Shown here: positions 7,544 to 13,841 of the stretch, piece by piece | Numbering within the stretch: the stretch's first letter is position 1 | Layout: each line of letters opens with the position of its first letter | Origin: CAYXPG01 sp964564845 | Lineage (GTDB): Bacteria; Planctomycetota; Phycisphaerae; Sedimentisphaerales; Anaerobacaceae | DNA: 13,841 nt | Assembly (NCBI GenBank): GCA_964564845.1 | Contig: CAZMCN010000051.1 | Location: 1-13,841 of the forward strand | Reading direction: 5' to 3' | Notes under the pieces: model-generated | The model's database searches: none | The model's input: the letters and a program-made list of their open reading frames with translations, nothing else | What the model was told of the DNA's origin: nothing | Made by a program: the position numbers and the translations under genes

Positions 7544-7572
7544 TTGATTTTTACCTGCTGTTATGCTAAAAT
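7544..7572 (+). promoter_or_regulatory. Promoter of paralogue B, duplicated from that of paralogue A
   Basis: TTGATT (7544-7549), a 17-bp spacer and TAAAAT (7567-7572). The spacing, the -10 and the upstream CTTTCGATAATTTG match the promoter at 6740-6768, so the promoter was copied with the gene. Confidence 0.65.
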
Positions 7573-7609
7573 AAGCTGAAGTTGTGTGAGGTCTTTGAGA
7601 ACAGTGAGG

Positions 7610-8449
7610 ATGATGAAAAAGCTTTTGTTATTGTGGATTGTTTCGGCCTTTTGCTCTGCGGTGGTGGCGGCAGGCCATATCGAGCTTCGTATCGCACCTG
7701 AAGACGTTAATCCGGGCGGCTATCAGGCCAGCGACACTATTACCATTCAGATTTATGCCGCAGGTTTTTACGAGAATTACCCCGGCGACACTATTGGCTT
7801 TATGGATATTGCCGCAGTACAGAGCGATAACGGCGGCACAGCTTCGGAACCGAACCTGCACAGCGCACTGGCAGTTGGAATTGGTGCCAGTGCCGGCGAT
7901 GTTATAAATGCGGGCGGTGTTCTGATTGAGGATATCAGAGGCTATAAGGCAGCGCTGGATTTGGTTGGTGTATATCCCTTCCCGGCGGTTCTTTGGGAAT
8001 GTGAGTTTCATATTCCCGACCTGTCTGCTTCGAGCATAATCACAATCAGCCTCAGCGGGTTGAGTCTTACTAACGTTGGCAATCAGACCATCGTACCGTC
8101 ATATACCGTAGGAGAGCCGCTGGAAATTCAAATGGCGTGCTGCCCGGGTGACACTAACAATGACGGCGACATCGATATTGATGACTATAACAAGGTAAAG
8201 GGCAAATTGAGTCAGGCCGGATTTTTCAATAACGGCGTCTATTATATTGCACATAGCGACCCGAATACCGGTTTCCTGTGGGATGCTGCTTTGGATTGCG
8301 ACCCGTGGGGCGTCGGTGATGGGGACGTTGATATCGACGATTTTAACAGGCTTAAGGGCAAGTTGAGTCAGGCCGGCTTCTTCAATAACGGCGTCTATTA
8401 TATTGCACCCGGCGACCCGAATACCGGTTTCCTGTGGCCATGCAATTAG
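7610..8449 (+). CDS. Secreted beta-sandwich paralogue B with dockerin-like tail
   Basis: A 279-residue exported protein. Possible starts are the tandem ATGs at 7610 and 7613, or a GTG at 7586; GTGAGG directly precedes 7610, so the Shine-Dalgarno evidence is poor and the paralogue's ATGATG guided the choice. A signal peptide ends near AVVAA. Residues to about 167 copy the beta-sandwich of the gene at 6818 (AGHIELRIAPEDVNPGGYQA, then the same LSGLSLTNVGNQTI block). The sequences part right after EPLEI: instead of the PEP-CTERM tail there are two dockerin-like units at residues 185-224 and 237-276. The first has an ideal calcium loop, DTNNDGDIDIDD. The protein ends at WPCN. This looks like a tail exchange with the gene ending at 5707, with which it shares a 65-bp identical block. 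Localisation would therefore be by calcium-dependent binding or secretion rather than by exosortase sorting (inference). Confidence 0.9.
   Translation: MMKKLLLLWIVSAFCSAVVAAGHIELRIAPEDVNPGGYQASDTITIQIYAAGFYENYPGDTIGFMDIAAVQSDNGGTASEPNLHSALAVGIGASAGDVINAGGVLIEDIRGYKAALDLVGVYPFPAVLWECEFHIPDLSASSIITISLSGLSLTNVGNQTIVPSYTVGEPLEIQMACCPGDTNNDGDIDIDDYNKVKGKLSQAGFFNNGVYYIAHSDPNTGFLWDAALDCDPWGVGDGDVDIDDFNRLKGKLSQAGFFNNGVYYIAPGDPNTGFLWPCN
8162..8281 (+). repeat. Dockerin-like 120-bp unit, copy 3
   Basis: Encodes DGDIDIDDYNKVKGKLSQAG and then a variant of the conserved block with HSDPNTGFLW instead of PGDPNTGFLW. This is the most diverged of the four copies. Confidence 0.9.
8318..8437 (+). repeat. Dockerin-like 120-bp unit, copy 4
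   Basis: Encodes DGDVDIDDFNRLKGKLSQAG and FFNNGVYYIAPGDPNTGFLW, nearly identical at DNA level to copies 1 and 2. The linker before it is identical to the one between copies 1 and 2. Confidence 0.9.
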
Positions 8450-8556
8450 TTTGTGATGAGGATTTGGGGATTTGCAGCGGTGTGTCATTTTTCCGCAGAA
8501 GGGGAAAGAGCTGTTAACTATCTGCCTTGGGCAGCATAAAATATTTGCAGGGTCTT

Positions 8557-8587
8557 CCTGAACCGTTTCTGGTTCAGGGTTTCTTTG
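8557..8587 (+). terminator. Probable terminator between convergent genes
   Basis: CCTGAACC (8557-8564) pairs with GGTTCAGG (8571-8578) around a 6-nt loop, followed by GTTTCTTT. The T-tail is interrupted but on the plus strand it suits the end of the gene stopping at 8449. On the minus strand no T-run follows, so it is less likely to serve the prepilin gene. Confidence 0.6.
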
Positions 8588-8592
8588 AGCAT

Positions 8593-9090
8593 TTAATAAT
8601 CGTAGTAGCGGACGCTGTCGGAATCGGTGCCCCCCCAGTCGAGCCTTATAGTCTTTGTAGCAGCGTGATAGAGCCAGCCGTATTCTCCGGAGGCTTCTTC
8701 GGGAAAGGATTCCTGGTTTGCCAGGGCCCTTACTGTCCATTCGTTATTGAAAGGGTTTTTGGGTTTGTTTGAGATATAGGGTCCAAAGTCCTGAGCTGAG
8801 GGGTTGGGGACATACTGGCCGTCAATATTTGTAGCGGCGATAAGCTGAATGTAGAACCAGGTAGATAGCGGGGTCGATGATGTGTCGCCGTTGGGATATC
8901 CGGGAGCGGCGTCGTTGTGCTCTGCTGCGTAGATTTTAATGGCGTCCCGAAGTATGCGCAGATTGTCCTTTGCCGCAGCGGCCCTGGTCTGTTTGATGTG
9001 TCCCTGAAAGGTCGGCAGGGCCATAGCCGCAAGGATGCCCAGAAGGGCGATGACTATCATCAATTCGACAAGTGAAAACCCCTTTTTCAT
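8593..9090 (-). CDS. GspG-like type II secretion pseudopilin / prepilin
   Basis: A 165-residue protein from the ATG at 9090. AAAGG (9102-9098) lies 7 nt upstream of it, whereas the ATG at 9096 is only 1 nt away. The N terminus MKKG then FSLVELMIVIALLGILAAMA is a class III prepilin signal: prepilin peptidase should cut after Gly4, leaving N-terminal Phe and Glu at +5, followed by the hydrophobic assembly helix. The globular part begins LRILRDAIKIYAAEHNDAAP and later has WLYHAATKTIRLDW, as in GspG-like proteins of planctomycetes. Such proteins build short pseudopili for protein export or appear as solitary surface pilins. No other secretion-system gene is present. The secreted beta-helix gene ends 148-154 bp upstream on the same strand, so cotranscription is possible but not shown. 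Confidence 0.9.
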   Translation of the reverse strand: MKKGFSLVELMIVIALLGILAAMALPTFQGHIKQTRAAAAKDNLRILRDAIKIYAAEHNDAAPGYPNGDTSSTPLSTWFYIQLIAATNIDGQYVPNPSAQDFGPYISNKPKNPFNNEWTVRALANQESFPEEASGEYGWLYHAATKTIRLDWGGTDSDSVRYYDY

Positions 9091-9244
9091 ACGCATACCT
9101 TTAGACGTACCGTTAGAATGTTATCCTTCATCGGCTTATAAAAGGGGGGACTTAACCGAATAAGAAATGTTATGGGACATAAGAATTGATTTTTAATTTT
9201 CCAGCAGATGGATATTCGATATTGATAAGTGCTTTTGCTCTGTT

Positions 9245-12013
9245 TTAATTCTGCCTTGCCCAGTCTCCGCCCAGCAGCACGAAATCCCGTACATCGACAA
9301 TGCCGTTATTGTCGAGGTCGGCGGGGATTAACGGGGCCTTATTGAGCCAGGTATTAACCAGCAGTAGAAGGTCGGTGAAATCGACCGTGCCGTTGGCGGA
9401 TAAGTCGTAAATCTGCAGCTCGTAAGCGCCGATGTCAAAACCGTCAAAGTACGGCCTTGGGTCTTCGTTCAAGTCGGTCAGCGGGGCGTGAAGTGAGATT
9501 CCGGCATCCCTGCAGGGTGAAAAATATGGTATGTGATAGTCGCCAAATACCCAGCTCGCATTCGGGTCGTTCGGTTCGACTATGACATTAGTATCGTTCA
9601 CGTCTGCCCAATAGCCGGTCGTGAGCAGACAGGGGTCGGCGGAGATATTGCCCTCAGTTCCGGTGAGGTCGTTTATTTCGCCGATATAGTTTCCGCCCTG
9701 ATTGTTCCAGACGTTATTATTCATCAGGTTTGGCTCTGACGGCAATGAGCCATCCGGTTTTACGTACACGCCGCCGGTGGTGCCGTTATTAGTAATGATA
9801 TTGTTGGTGATTGAGTAAGCGGCCAGATAGGCAATTGCTATACCGGAACCTGCATACTCTGCCGTGTTGCCTACAATTGTATTGTTCGATATCTTAGCGA
9901 TGCCGGTTCCCTGTACCCAGATTCCGCCGCCCTCGTCGGCCTTATTGCCGCAGATAATGTTATTTCTGATTAAAGTGTCACTGTTCCTAATCCCTATACC
10001 ACCGCCGCGGCCGCCGTCGCCGTGGCCCGAAGATGTCGCCGTTGAAATGTTGGCTGTTATAATGTTACCTTCGATGACTCCTGCCGGACTGTCCCACTGC
10101 CAGATTCCGCCGCCCCACGCACACATTGCCTTGTTGGCTTTAATTACATTATCAATAATCCAGGCCGTTGTATTATCGTAGGTATAAATACCGCCGCCGG
10201 CTTCGCCGCTTGTAAAATTGTTTTCAATTCTGTTGTTCTTTATTAAACAGCTTGAGCCAGGTCCAATGTGCACACCACCGCCGGCCGTACCGGCATCGTT
10301 ATCAATGATAGTATTGTTGAGCACCTCTGCGTAGGCGTTGTTTCGGCAGTCAACGCCACCGCCGTAACTGTCGGCTGTGTTATTTGTAATGTAGTTGTAC
10401 ATCAGCATCGGCCCAACCGAATCGTTGACGTGTATTCCGCCGCCGTATTGGCCGTGTCCGTTTTGCAGCCGCAGACCGGCAACCAATGTAGAATCATTTT
10501 GCCCGGAAAGAATACTAATACAACTTCCCTGGTCATTGCCGTCTATTATTGTTTGTGCGACAATGTTCGCATCGAGTGGGTTGAGACTTCGCAGGCGAAT
10601 GTTCTTGGTGAGAAAGTCAACGTTTTCCCGGTAAAAGCCGGGCAGCACGATGATTTCATCGCCGTCATTTGCGTTATTAATAGCTTCCTGAATGGTATTG
10701 AAATCAGTCGGTACAACGATGGGTTTGTATTCCTGCGGCCCCATATCAACTACACCGTTGACCGTACGGCTCGTTCCGTCGTAATCCTCTGTAAGCCAAA
10801 CCTCAAGAGCATCATTGGCCCCGGCGTCAATGCAGGGTGAATTTGGATGCAATTCGTGCAGGGTCAGCGGCTCCGGAAACGCCGGCAGGACCTGCGGGTC
10901 AGCAGATATATTACCGTTCGTTCCGGTCAGGTCGCCTGTGACGCCGCCGTAGTTGCCGGCAGCATTGGCCCAGACGTCATTGTTTTTGATTACCGTACCG
11001 GCCTGGATTGTGTAAATACCTATATTATTATTGTCGTAAACAATATTATTTGCGATTAAGTCTGTCGAGCCGCTGCCGCTGGTTATTGTTGCTGCCCGTA
11101 TGTGCGTATTGATGACCGTATTGCCTGTAAAGAGATTGTTGATAACCTTGCCGGCGGTGGTGGCTTCAAGTAATATCGCAGAACCCGTTGGATTATTGTT
11201 GGCCGGCCCGCTGCAGGTGTTGCCGATGAAAAAGTTGCACGCAATAATCGGCGAGCAATTCACGAAATAATAAATTGCTCCGCCGTGCAGTCTTTCAGAA
11301 TCGTTTTTCTCGAACCAGTTATTCGTAACTTTTGAGTAGCATTGGCCGCCAAGATATATTGCTCCGCCAATATAATGGGCGGTGTTGTATTTGAAGATGT
11401 TATTGGAGATTGTCGGCGAGCAGCTTGCTCTTGCGAAAACGCCCCCGCCATACCAGCCGGCATAGTTGTCGATAAAGGTATTGTGAGTGATTACGGGCGA
11501 GGCGCCGTTGTGACAGAAGATTCCACCGCCGCCATATTCGGCCCGGCAGTCTTTGAAGATGTTTTTTGTAATGATGGGCGAGGCGTTGCTGCAATGTGCG
11601 CCGCCGCCGTCGCCATTTTCTCCATCCCAGCCTCGCCAGGTAACGGTAGGGTCGGTTTGGCCGGTACCGTTTTGAATGGTAAAACCGGTCAGTACCGAAT
11701 TGGCGTCTTCAGCCTTGTTAAAAGTTACGACACTGCCGATGTTCGGGTCGGCAGGATTGGAGCCGTCGATGATTGTTGTTGCCACCACATTCGGGTCGTT
11801 CGGGTCTTCTGACTGAAGTATAACAGCTTTTCCGAGAAAATCGATATTCTCCAGATATGTGCCCGCTGAGATGATGATAGTATCACCGTTGTTGGAATCG
11901 TCGATTGCCGACTGAATGGTGCTGTATTGTCCGCTGGGGACATAGAGCGTATCCGCCGAAATTTCTCCGCAGCATAAAGCAAGTGTTATAACCAATAAGA
12001 GTCTTTTCATCAT
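9245..12013 (-). CDS. Secreted right-handed beta-helix protein with dockerin-like tail
   Basis: A 922-residue exported protein. Two adjacent ATGs occur at 12013 and 12010; AAAGG (12022-12018) suits the second by spacing, so the true start may be 12010. The signal peptide ends near EISA, before DTLYVPSGQY. Two tandem beta-helix copies follow, at about residues 22-429 and 430-865. Each opens with an STIQSAIDDSNNGDTIIISA or NTIQEAINNANDGDEIIVLP capping segment and continues with coils carrying GGGI, GGGV or GGAI and N-x-F/I turns about every 23 residues. Each ends with LTGTxGNISADP and a PC-x-DAG motif. Residues about 866-922 hold two dockerin-like loops, DLSANGTVDFTD and DLDNNGIVDVRD. Beta-helix proteins often bind or cleave polysaccharide, but no catalytic residues can be assigned. 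The dockerin tail implies attachment to a surface partner (inference). Confidence 0.9.
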   Translation of the reverse strand: MMKRLLLVITLALCCGEISADTLYVPSGQYSTIQSAIDDSNNGDTIIISAGTYLENIDFLGKAVILQSEDPNDPNVVATTIIDGSNPADPNIGSVVTFNKAEDANSVLTGFTIQNGTGQTDPTVTWRGWDGENGDGGGAHCSNASPIITKNIFKDCRAEYGGGGIFCHNGASPVITHNTFIDNYAGWYGGGVFARASCSPTISNNIFKYNTAHYIGGAIYLGGQCYSKVTNNWFEKNDSERLHGGAIYYFVNCSPIIACNFFIGNTCSGPANNNPTGSAILLEATTAGKVINNLFTGNTVINTHIRAATITSGSGSTDLIANNIVYDNNNIGIYTIQAGTVIKNNDVWANAAGNYGGVTGDLTGTNGNISADPQVLPAFPEPLTLHELHPNSPCIDAGANDALEVWLTEDYDGTSRTVNGVVDMGPQEYKPIVVPTDFNTIQEAINNANDGDEIIVLPGFYRENVDFLTKNIRLRSLNPLDANIVAQTIIDGNDQGSCISILSGQNDSTLVAGLRLQNGHGQYGGGIHVNDSVGPMLMYNYITNNTADSYGGGVDCRNNAYAEVLNNTIIDNDAGTAGGGVHIGPGSSCLIKNNRIENNFTSGEAGGGIYTYDNTTAWIIDNVIKANKAMCAWGGGIWQWDSPAGVIEGNIITANISTATSSGHGDGGRGGGIGIRNSDTLIRNNIICGNKADEGGGIWVQGTGIAKISNNTIVGNTAEYAGSGIAIAYLAAYSITNNIITNNGTTGGVYVKPDGSLPSEPNLMNNNVWNNQGGNYIGEINDLTGTEGNISADPCLLTTGYWADVNDTNVIVEPNDPNASWVFGDYHIPYFSPCRDAGISLHAPLTDLNEDPRPYFDGFDIGAYELQIYDLSANGTVDFTDLLLLVNTWLNKAPLIPADLDNNGIVDVRDFVLLGGDWARQN

Positions 12014-12051
12014 CCCACCTTTTGAGTGGACAACACTACCAATGGTAAGAT

Positions 12052-12060
12052 ATTATAGCA
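12052..12060 (-). promoter_or_regulatory. Extended -10 promoter of the beta-helix gene
   Basis: On the minus strand TGCTATAAT reads as an extended -10 (TG-n-TATAAT) with a perfect TATAAT. The -35 region is weak (TGGATT at 17-bp spacing), as expected for extended -10 promoters. Transcription would begin about 30 nt before the start codon. Confidence 0.7.
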
Positions 12061-12310
12061 TAAAAAGCCAGCCGAATCCAGATGTTTTTTGCTTGTAACT
12101 TGTGTTTTATTAAAAAGTTATAAGGTTTGAAACAGGAATAAAGTAAACGTTGTGACGGCCTGATTTTACCGGACTTCGGCTCAAAAAATACAGCCAATAA
12201 AAAACCTCGCAGCGGTATTCGAGCAAAAATCGTTCTTCGAACAGTTGAAATAAAAATTTTTTTTGGGGGGGTATGCTCGACTTTTATACAACCTGGCGGT
12301 AATAAATATA
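12061..12310. other. Intergenic gap between divergent beta-helix gene and tRNA-Gly
   Basis: No gene is seen. The stretch is AT-rich and holds a T8G7 homopolymer junction at 12257-12271. The long minus-strand frame across 12036-12515 is rejected as spurious because it reads through the tRNA. Confidence 0.6.
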
Positions 12311-12338
12311 TTGACAAAAAGGGCAAAAATCGTATAGA
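12311..12338 (+). promoter_or_regulatory. Strong promoter of tRNA-Gly, perhaps also pepD
   Basis: A perfect TTGACA (12311-12316) and TATAGA (12333-12338) are spaced 16 bp apart, about 30 bp before the mature tRNA 5' end. pepD starts 52 bp after the tRNA without an obvious promoter of its own, so readthrough may express it. Confidence 0.8.
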
Positions 12339-12367
12339 CTTGCAGGCAGGAAAATTTGAGTGTTCTT

Positions 12368-12439
12368 GCGGGCGTAATTCAGTGGTAGAATGTCGGCTTC
12401 CCAAGCCGAATGTCGTGGGTTCGAGCCCCATCGCCCGCT
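12368..12439 (+). tRNA. tRNA-Gly (anticodon CCC)
   Basis: A complete 72-nt cloverleaf. The acceptor GCGGGCG (12368-12374) pairs with CGCCCGC (12432-12438), with discriminator T12439. The D stem is ATTC/GAAT. The anticodon stem TCGGC/GCCGA encloses loop TTCCCAA with anticodon CCC at 12400-12402, which reads GGG. The T arm is GTGGG/CCCAT (one G-T pair) around TTCGAGC. CCA is not encoded. A T-run follows at 12444-12450. Confidence 0.96.
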
Positions 12440-12490
12440 TTAGTTTTTTTAGCCCAATAATACAGTTTCTTGTTTTTAAGGAGCAGCCCG

Positions 12491-13841
12491 GTGAATTTAA
12501 GAGACGCCCAGGCACAAAACGTATGGTCGATTTTCCGCCAAATCAGTCAGGTCCCTCGCACATCGAAACATGAGCAGCAGATTTGTCTATGGCTGGAAGA
12601 ATTCGCAAAGAATAATAATCTCGTACATCGTAGAGATTCGGCCGGCAACATCGTTATCGAGCTTCCCGCAACAGCCGGTTTTGAAGACTCTGCGGCGATT
12701 GTCATACAGGGGCATGTTGATATGGTCGGTGTAAAGGATGCCGAATCAACTCATGATTTCCTCAAAGACCCGATTAAAATAATCGAAAAAGATGACGGCT
12801 GGCTCTATGCCGATGGTACGACATTGGGGGCCGACAACGGTCTGGGAATTTCACTTGGCCTTGCCCTGGCACTTGAGAAAGAGCCGGCCCATCCCAAAAT
12901 CGAACTGCTCTTTACCGTCGATGAAGAAACCGGACTGACAGGAGCTGACGCCCTTCAGGAAGGTTTTGTCACCGGCCGGCGACTTCTCAATGTCGATAGT
13001 GAAGAAGATTCTTTTACCGCAGGTTGTGCCGGCGGCAAAACAACTTACACTACCGTCGAACTGCAATACGGCGACATACCAGCTGAATTCAGCCCGTATC
13101 TTCTTGCTGTTTCCGGCCTCAAAGGCGGCCATTCCGGAATCAGTATTCACGAACAAAGGGCAAACGCTATAAAACTGCTGACCCGGACAATCAACGCTTT
13201 AATGCAGGAATTTACTCTCAGCATAGCAGATATTCAGGGCGGCACCGTGCACAACGCCATCCCCCGTGACGCACAGGCGACTATTTGCTTTGACCCGGCC
13301 AATCTTAAAAAAGCCAAACAAATCATCGATGGTTTAGTCCCTTCTCTTAAAAGGGAATTCTCCACCACCGACGGCGACCTCACAGTGCAGCTCAATCCGC
13401 ACTCTCAATCCGATTGCAGCAGGGTGTTCTCCGCTGGCACCGGCGCAAAAGTTATCAACCTGTTGATGGCTCTGCCGCATGGTGTCCACAGATTTTCGCG
13501 CAGGTTTGAAGGTTTGGTTGAGACTTCGAACAATCTGGCCGTAGTTAAAACAAACACCTCCGAAAACACACTTCAGATTATAACCTCGCAGCGAAGTTCC
13601 GAAGAATCCTGCCTGCAGTATATCACCGGCAGGATTATCGCTGCGGCGAATCTGGCCGGTGCAAAAGTTAAGTCCTCCCAAGGCTATCCCGGCTGGCAGC
13701 CTGATATGAATTCACCGCTGCTGGCACAGTGCAAAAAGGTTTACTCCGAGCTTCGCGGCAAAGAGGTACACGTGGAGGTTGTTCACGCCGGCCTTGAGTG
13801 CGGCATTATCGGCAAAAAGTTTGAGGGTATGGATATGATTT
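12491..13841 (+). CDS. pepD: Aminoacyl-histidine dipeptidase (M20 family), 3' end cut by window edge
   Basis: The first 450 residues of an M20 metallopeptidase; the family is about 480-490 residues long, so only some 30-40 are missing. The start is a GTG at 12491: AAGGAG (12478-12483) lies 7 nt upstream and VNLRDAQAQNVWSIFRQISQ fits the family N terminus. The cytosolic enzyme hydrolyses Xaa-His dipeptides such as carnosine, using two zinc ions. Visible metal or catalytic motifs are GHVDMV (His75, Asp77), TTLGADNG (Asp115), VDEETGLTGA (Glu145 and Glu146), NVDSEE (Asp169), KGGHSG (about 211-216) and a C-terminal HAGLECG (His432). All expected motifs are intact in the visible part. It follows tRNA-Gly by 52 bp and may share its promoter. 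Role: peptide turnover and salvage. Confidence 0.95.
   Translation, partial: MNLRDAQAQNVWSIFRQISQVPRTSKHEQQICLWLEEFAKNNNLVHRRDSAGNIVIELPATAGFEDSAAIVIQGHVDMVGVKDAESTHDFLKDPIKIIEKDDGWLYADGTTLGADNGLGISLGLALALEKEPAHPKIELLFTVDEETGLTGADALQEGFVTGRRLLNVDSEEDSFTAGCAGGKTTYTTVELQYGDIPAEFSPYLLAVSGLKGGHSGISIHEQRANAIKLLTRTINALMQEFTLSIADIQGGTVHNAIPRDAQATICFDPANLKKAKQIIDGLVPSLKREFSTTDGDLTVQLNPHSQSDCSRVFSAGTGAKVINLLMALPHGVHRFSRRFEGLVETSNNLAVVKTNTSENTLQIITSQRSSEESCLQYITGRIIAAANLAGAKVKSSQGYPGWQPDMNSPLLAQCKKVYSELRGKEVHVEVVHAGLECGIIGKKFEGMDMI

Noticed and set aside
5420..8437. Repeats considered as a CRISPR array
   Set aside because: Units are 120 bp, coding, in two separate pairs, with no short repeat-spacer pattern.
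8099..8740. Minus-strand open frame of 213 codons
   Set aside because: It is antisense to the dockerin-like repeats, the intergenic terminator and the end of the prepilin gene, all of which have much stronger evidence.
10268..10840. Plus-strand open frame of 190 codons, and others nearby
   Set aside because: Antisense shadows of the beta-helix gene, whose repetitive Asn/Gly codons keep the opposite frames open.
12036..12515. Minus-strand open frame of 159 codons containing RAMGLEPTTFGLGSRHSTTE
   Set aside because: It reads antisense through the tRNA-Gly gene. This peptide is a familiar artefact of translating tRNA regions, and the frame also covers the promoter and the pepD start.

Overview
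The window is bacterial DNA with the look of a planctomycete, most likely of the class Phycisphaerae. Several secreted proteins end in the planctomycete-style PEP-CTERM tail (VPEP, a short hydrophobic stretch, then RRRK) or in dockerin-like EF-hand tails. There is also a GspG-like prepilin, and a peptidoglycan gene pair (rodA-murJ). This taxonomic call is an inference from protein style only; no rRNA or marker gene is present.

Layout. (1) Minus strand, 4.0 kb down to the left edge: rodA (peptidoglycan glycosyltransferase), murJ (lipid II flippase), and the start of an exported alpha-helical, TPR-like protein cut by the left edge. They run head to tail and may form a cell-wall operon. (2) 4.0-4.8 kb: a long AT-rich gap between divergent genes, holding a perfect palindrome, a weak promoter candidate and a hairpin. 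(3) Plus strand, 4.8-8.45 kb: four small secreted proteins. The first has a cohesin-like domain followed by two 40-residue dockerin-like units. The second and third are PEP-CTERM proteins. The fourth is a near copy of the third whose PEP-CTERM tail is replaced by the same pair of dockerin-like units. Strong intrinsic terminators follow the second and third genes, and the third and fourth share a duplicated promoter. (4) Minus strand, 12.0-8.6 kb: a 922-residue secreted right-handed beta-helix protein, built from two tandem copies and a classical dockerin-like tail, followed by a GspG-like pseudopilin. (5) Plus strand, 12.3 kb to the right edge: a strong promoter, tRNA-Gly(CCC), and the start of pepD (M20 aminoacyl-histidine dipeptidase), truncated by the edge.

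The part most worth attention is the 4.8-8.45 kb array. The same secreted beta-sandwich domain appears with two interchangeable C-terminal modules: a PEP-CTERM membrane or sorting anchor, or a Ca-binding dockerin-like pair. Near-identical DNA blocks point to recent duplication, recombination or gene conversion. Together with the beta-helix dockerin protein this suggests a cell-surface or extracellular assembly, but no exosortase or confirmed cohesin scaffold lies in the window, so that role is inferred.
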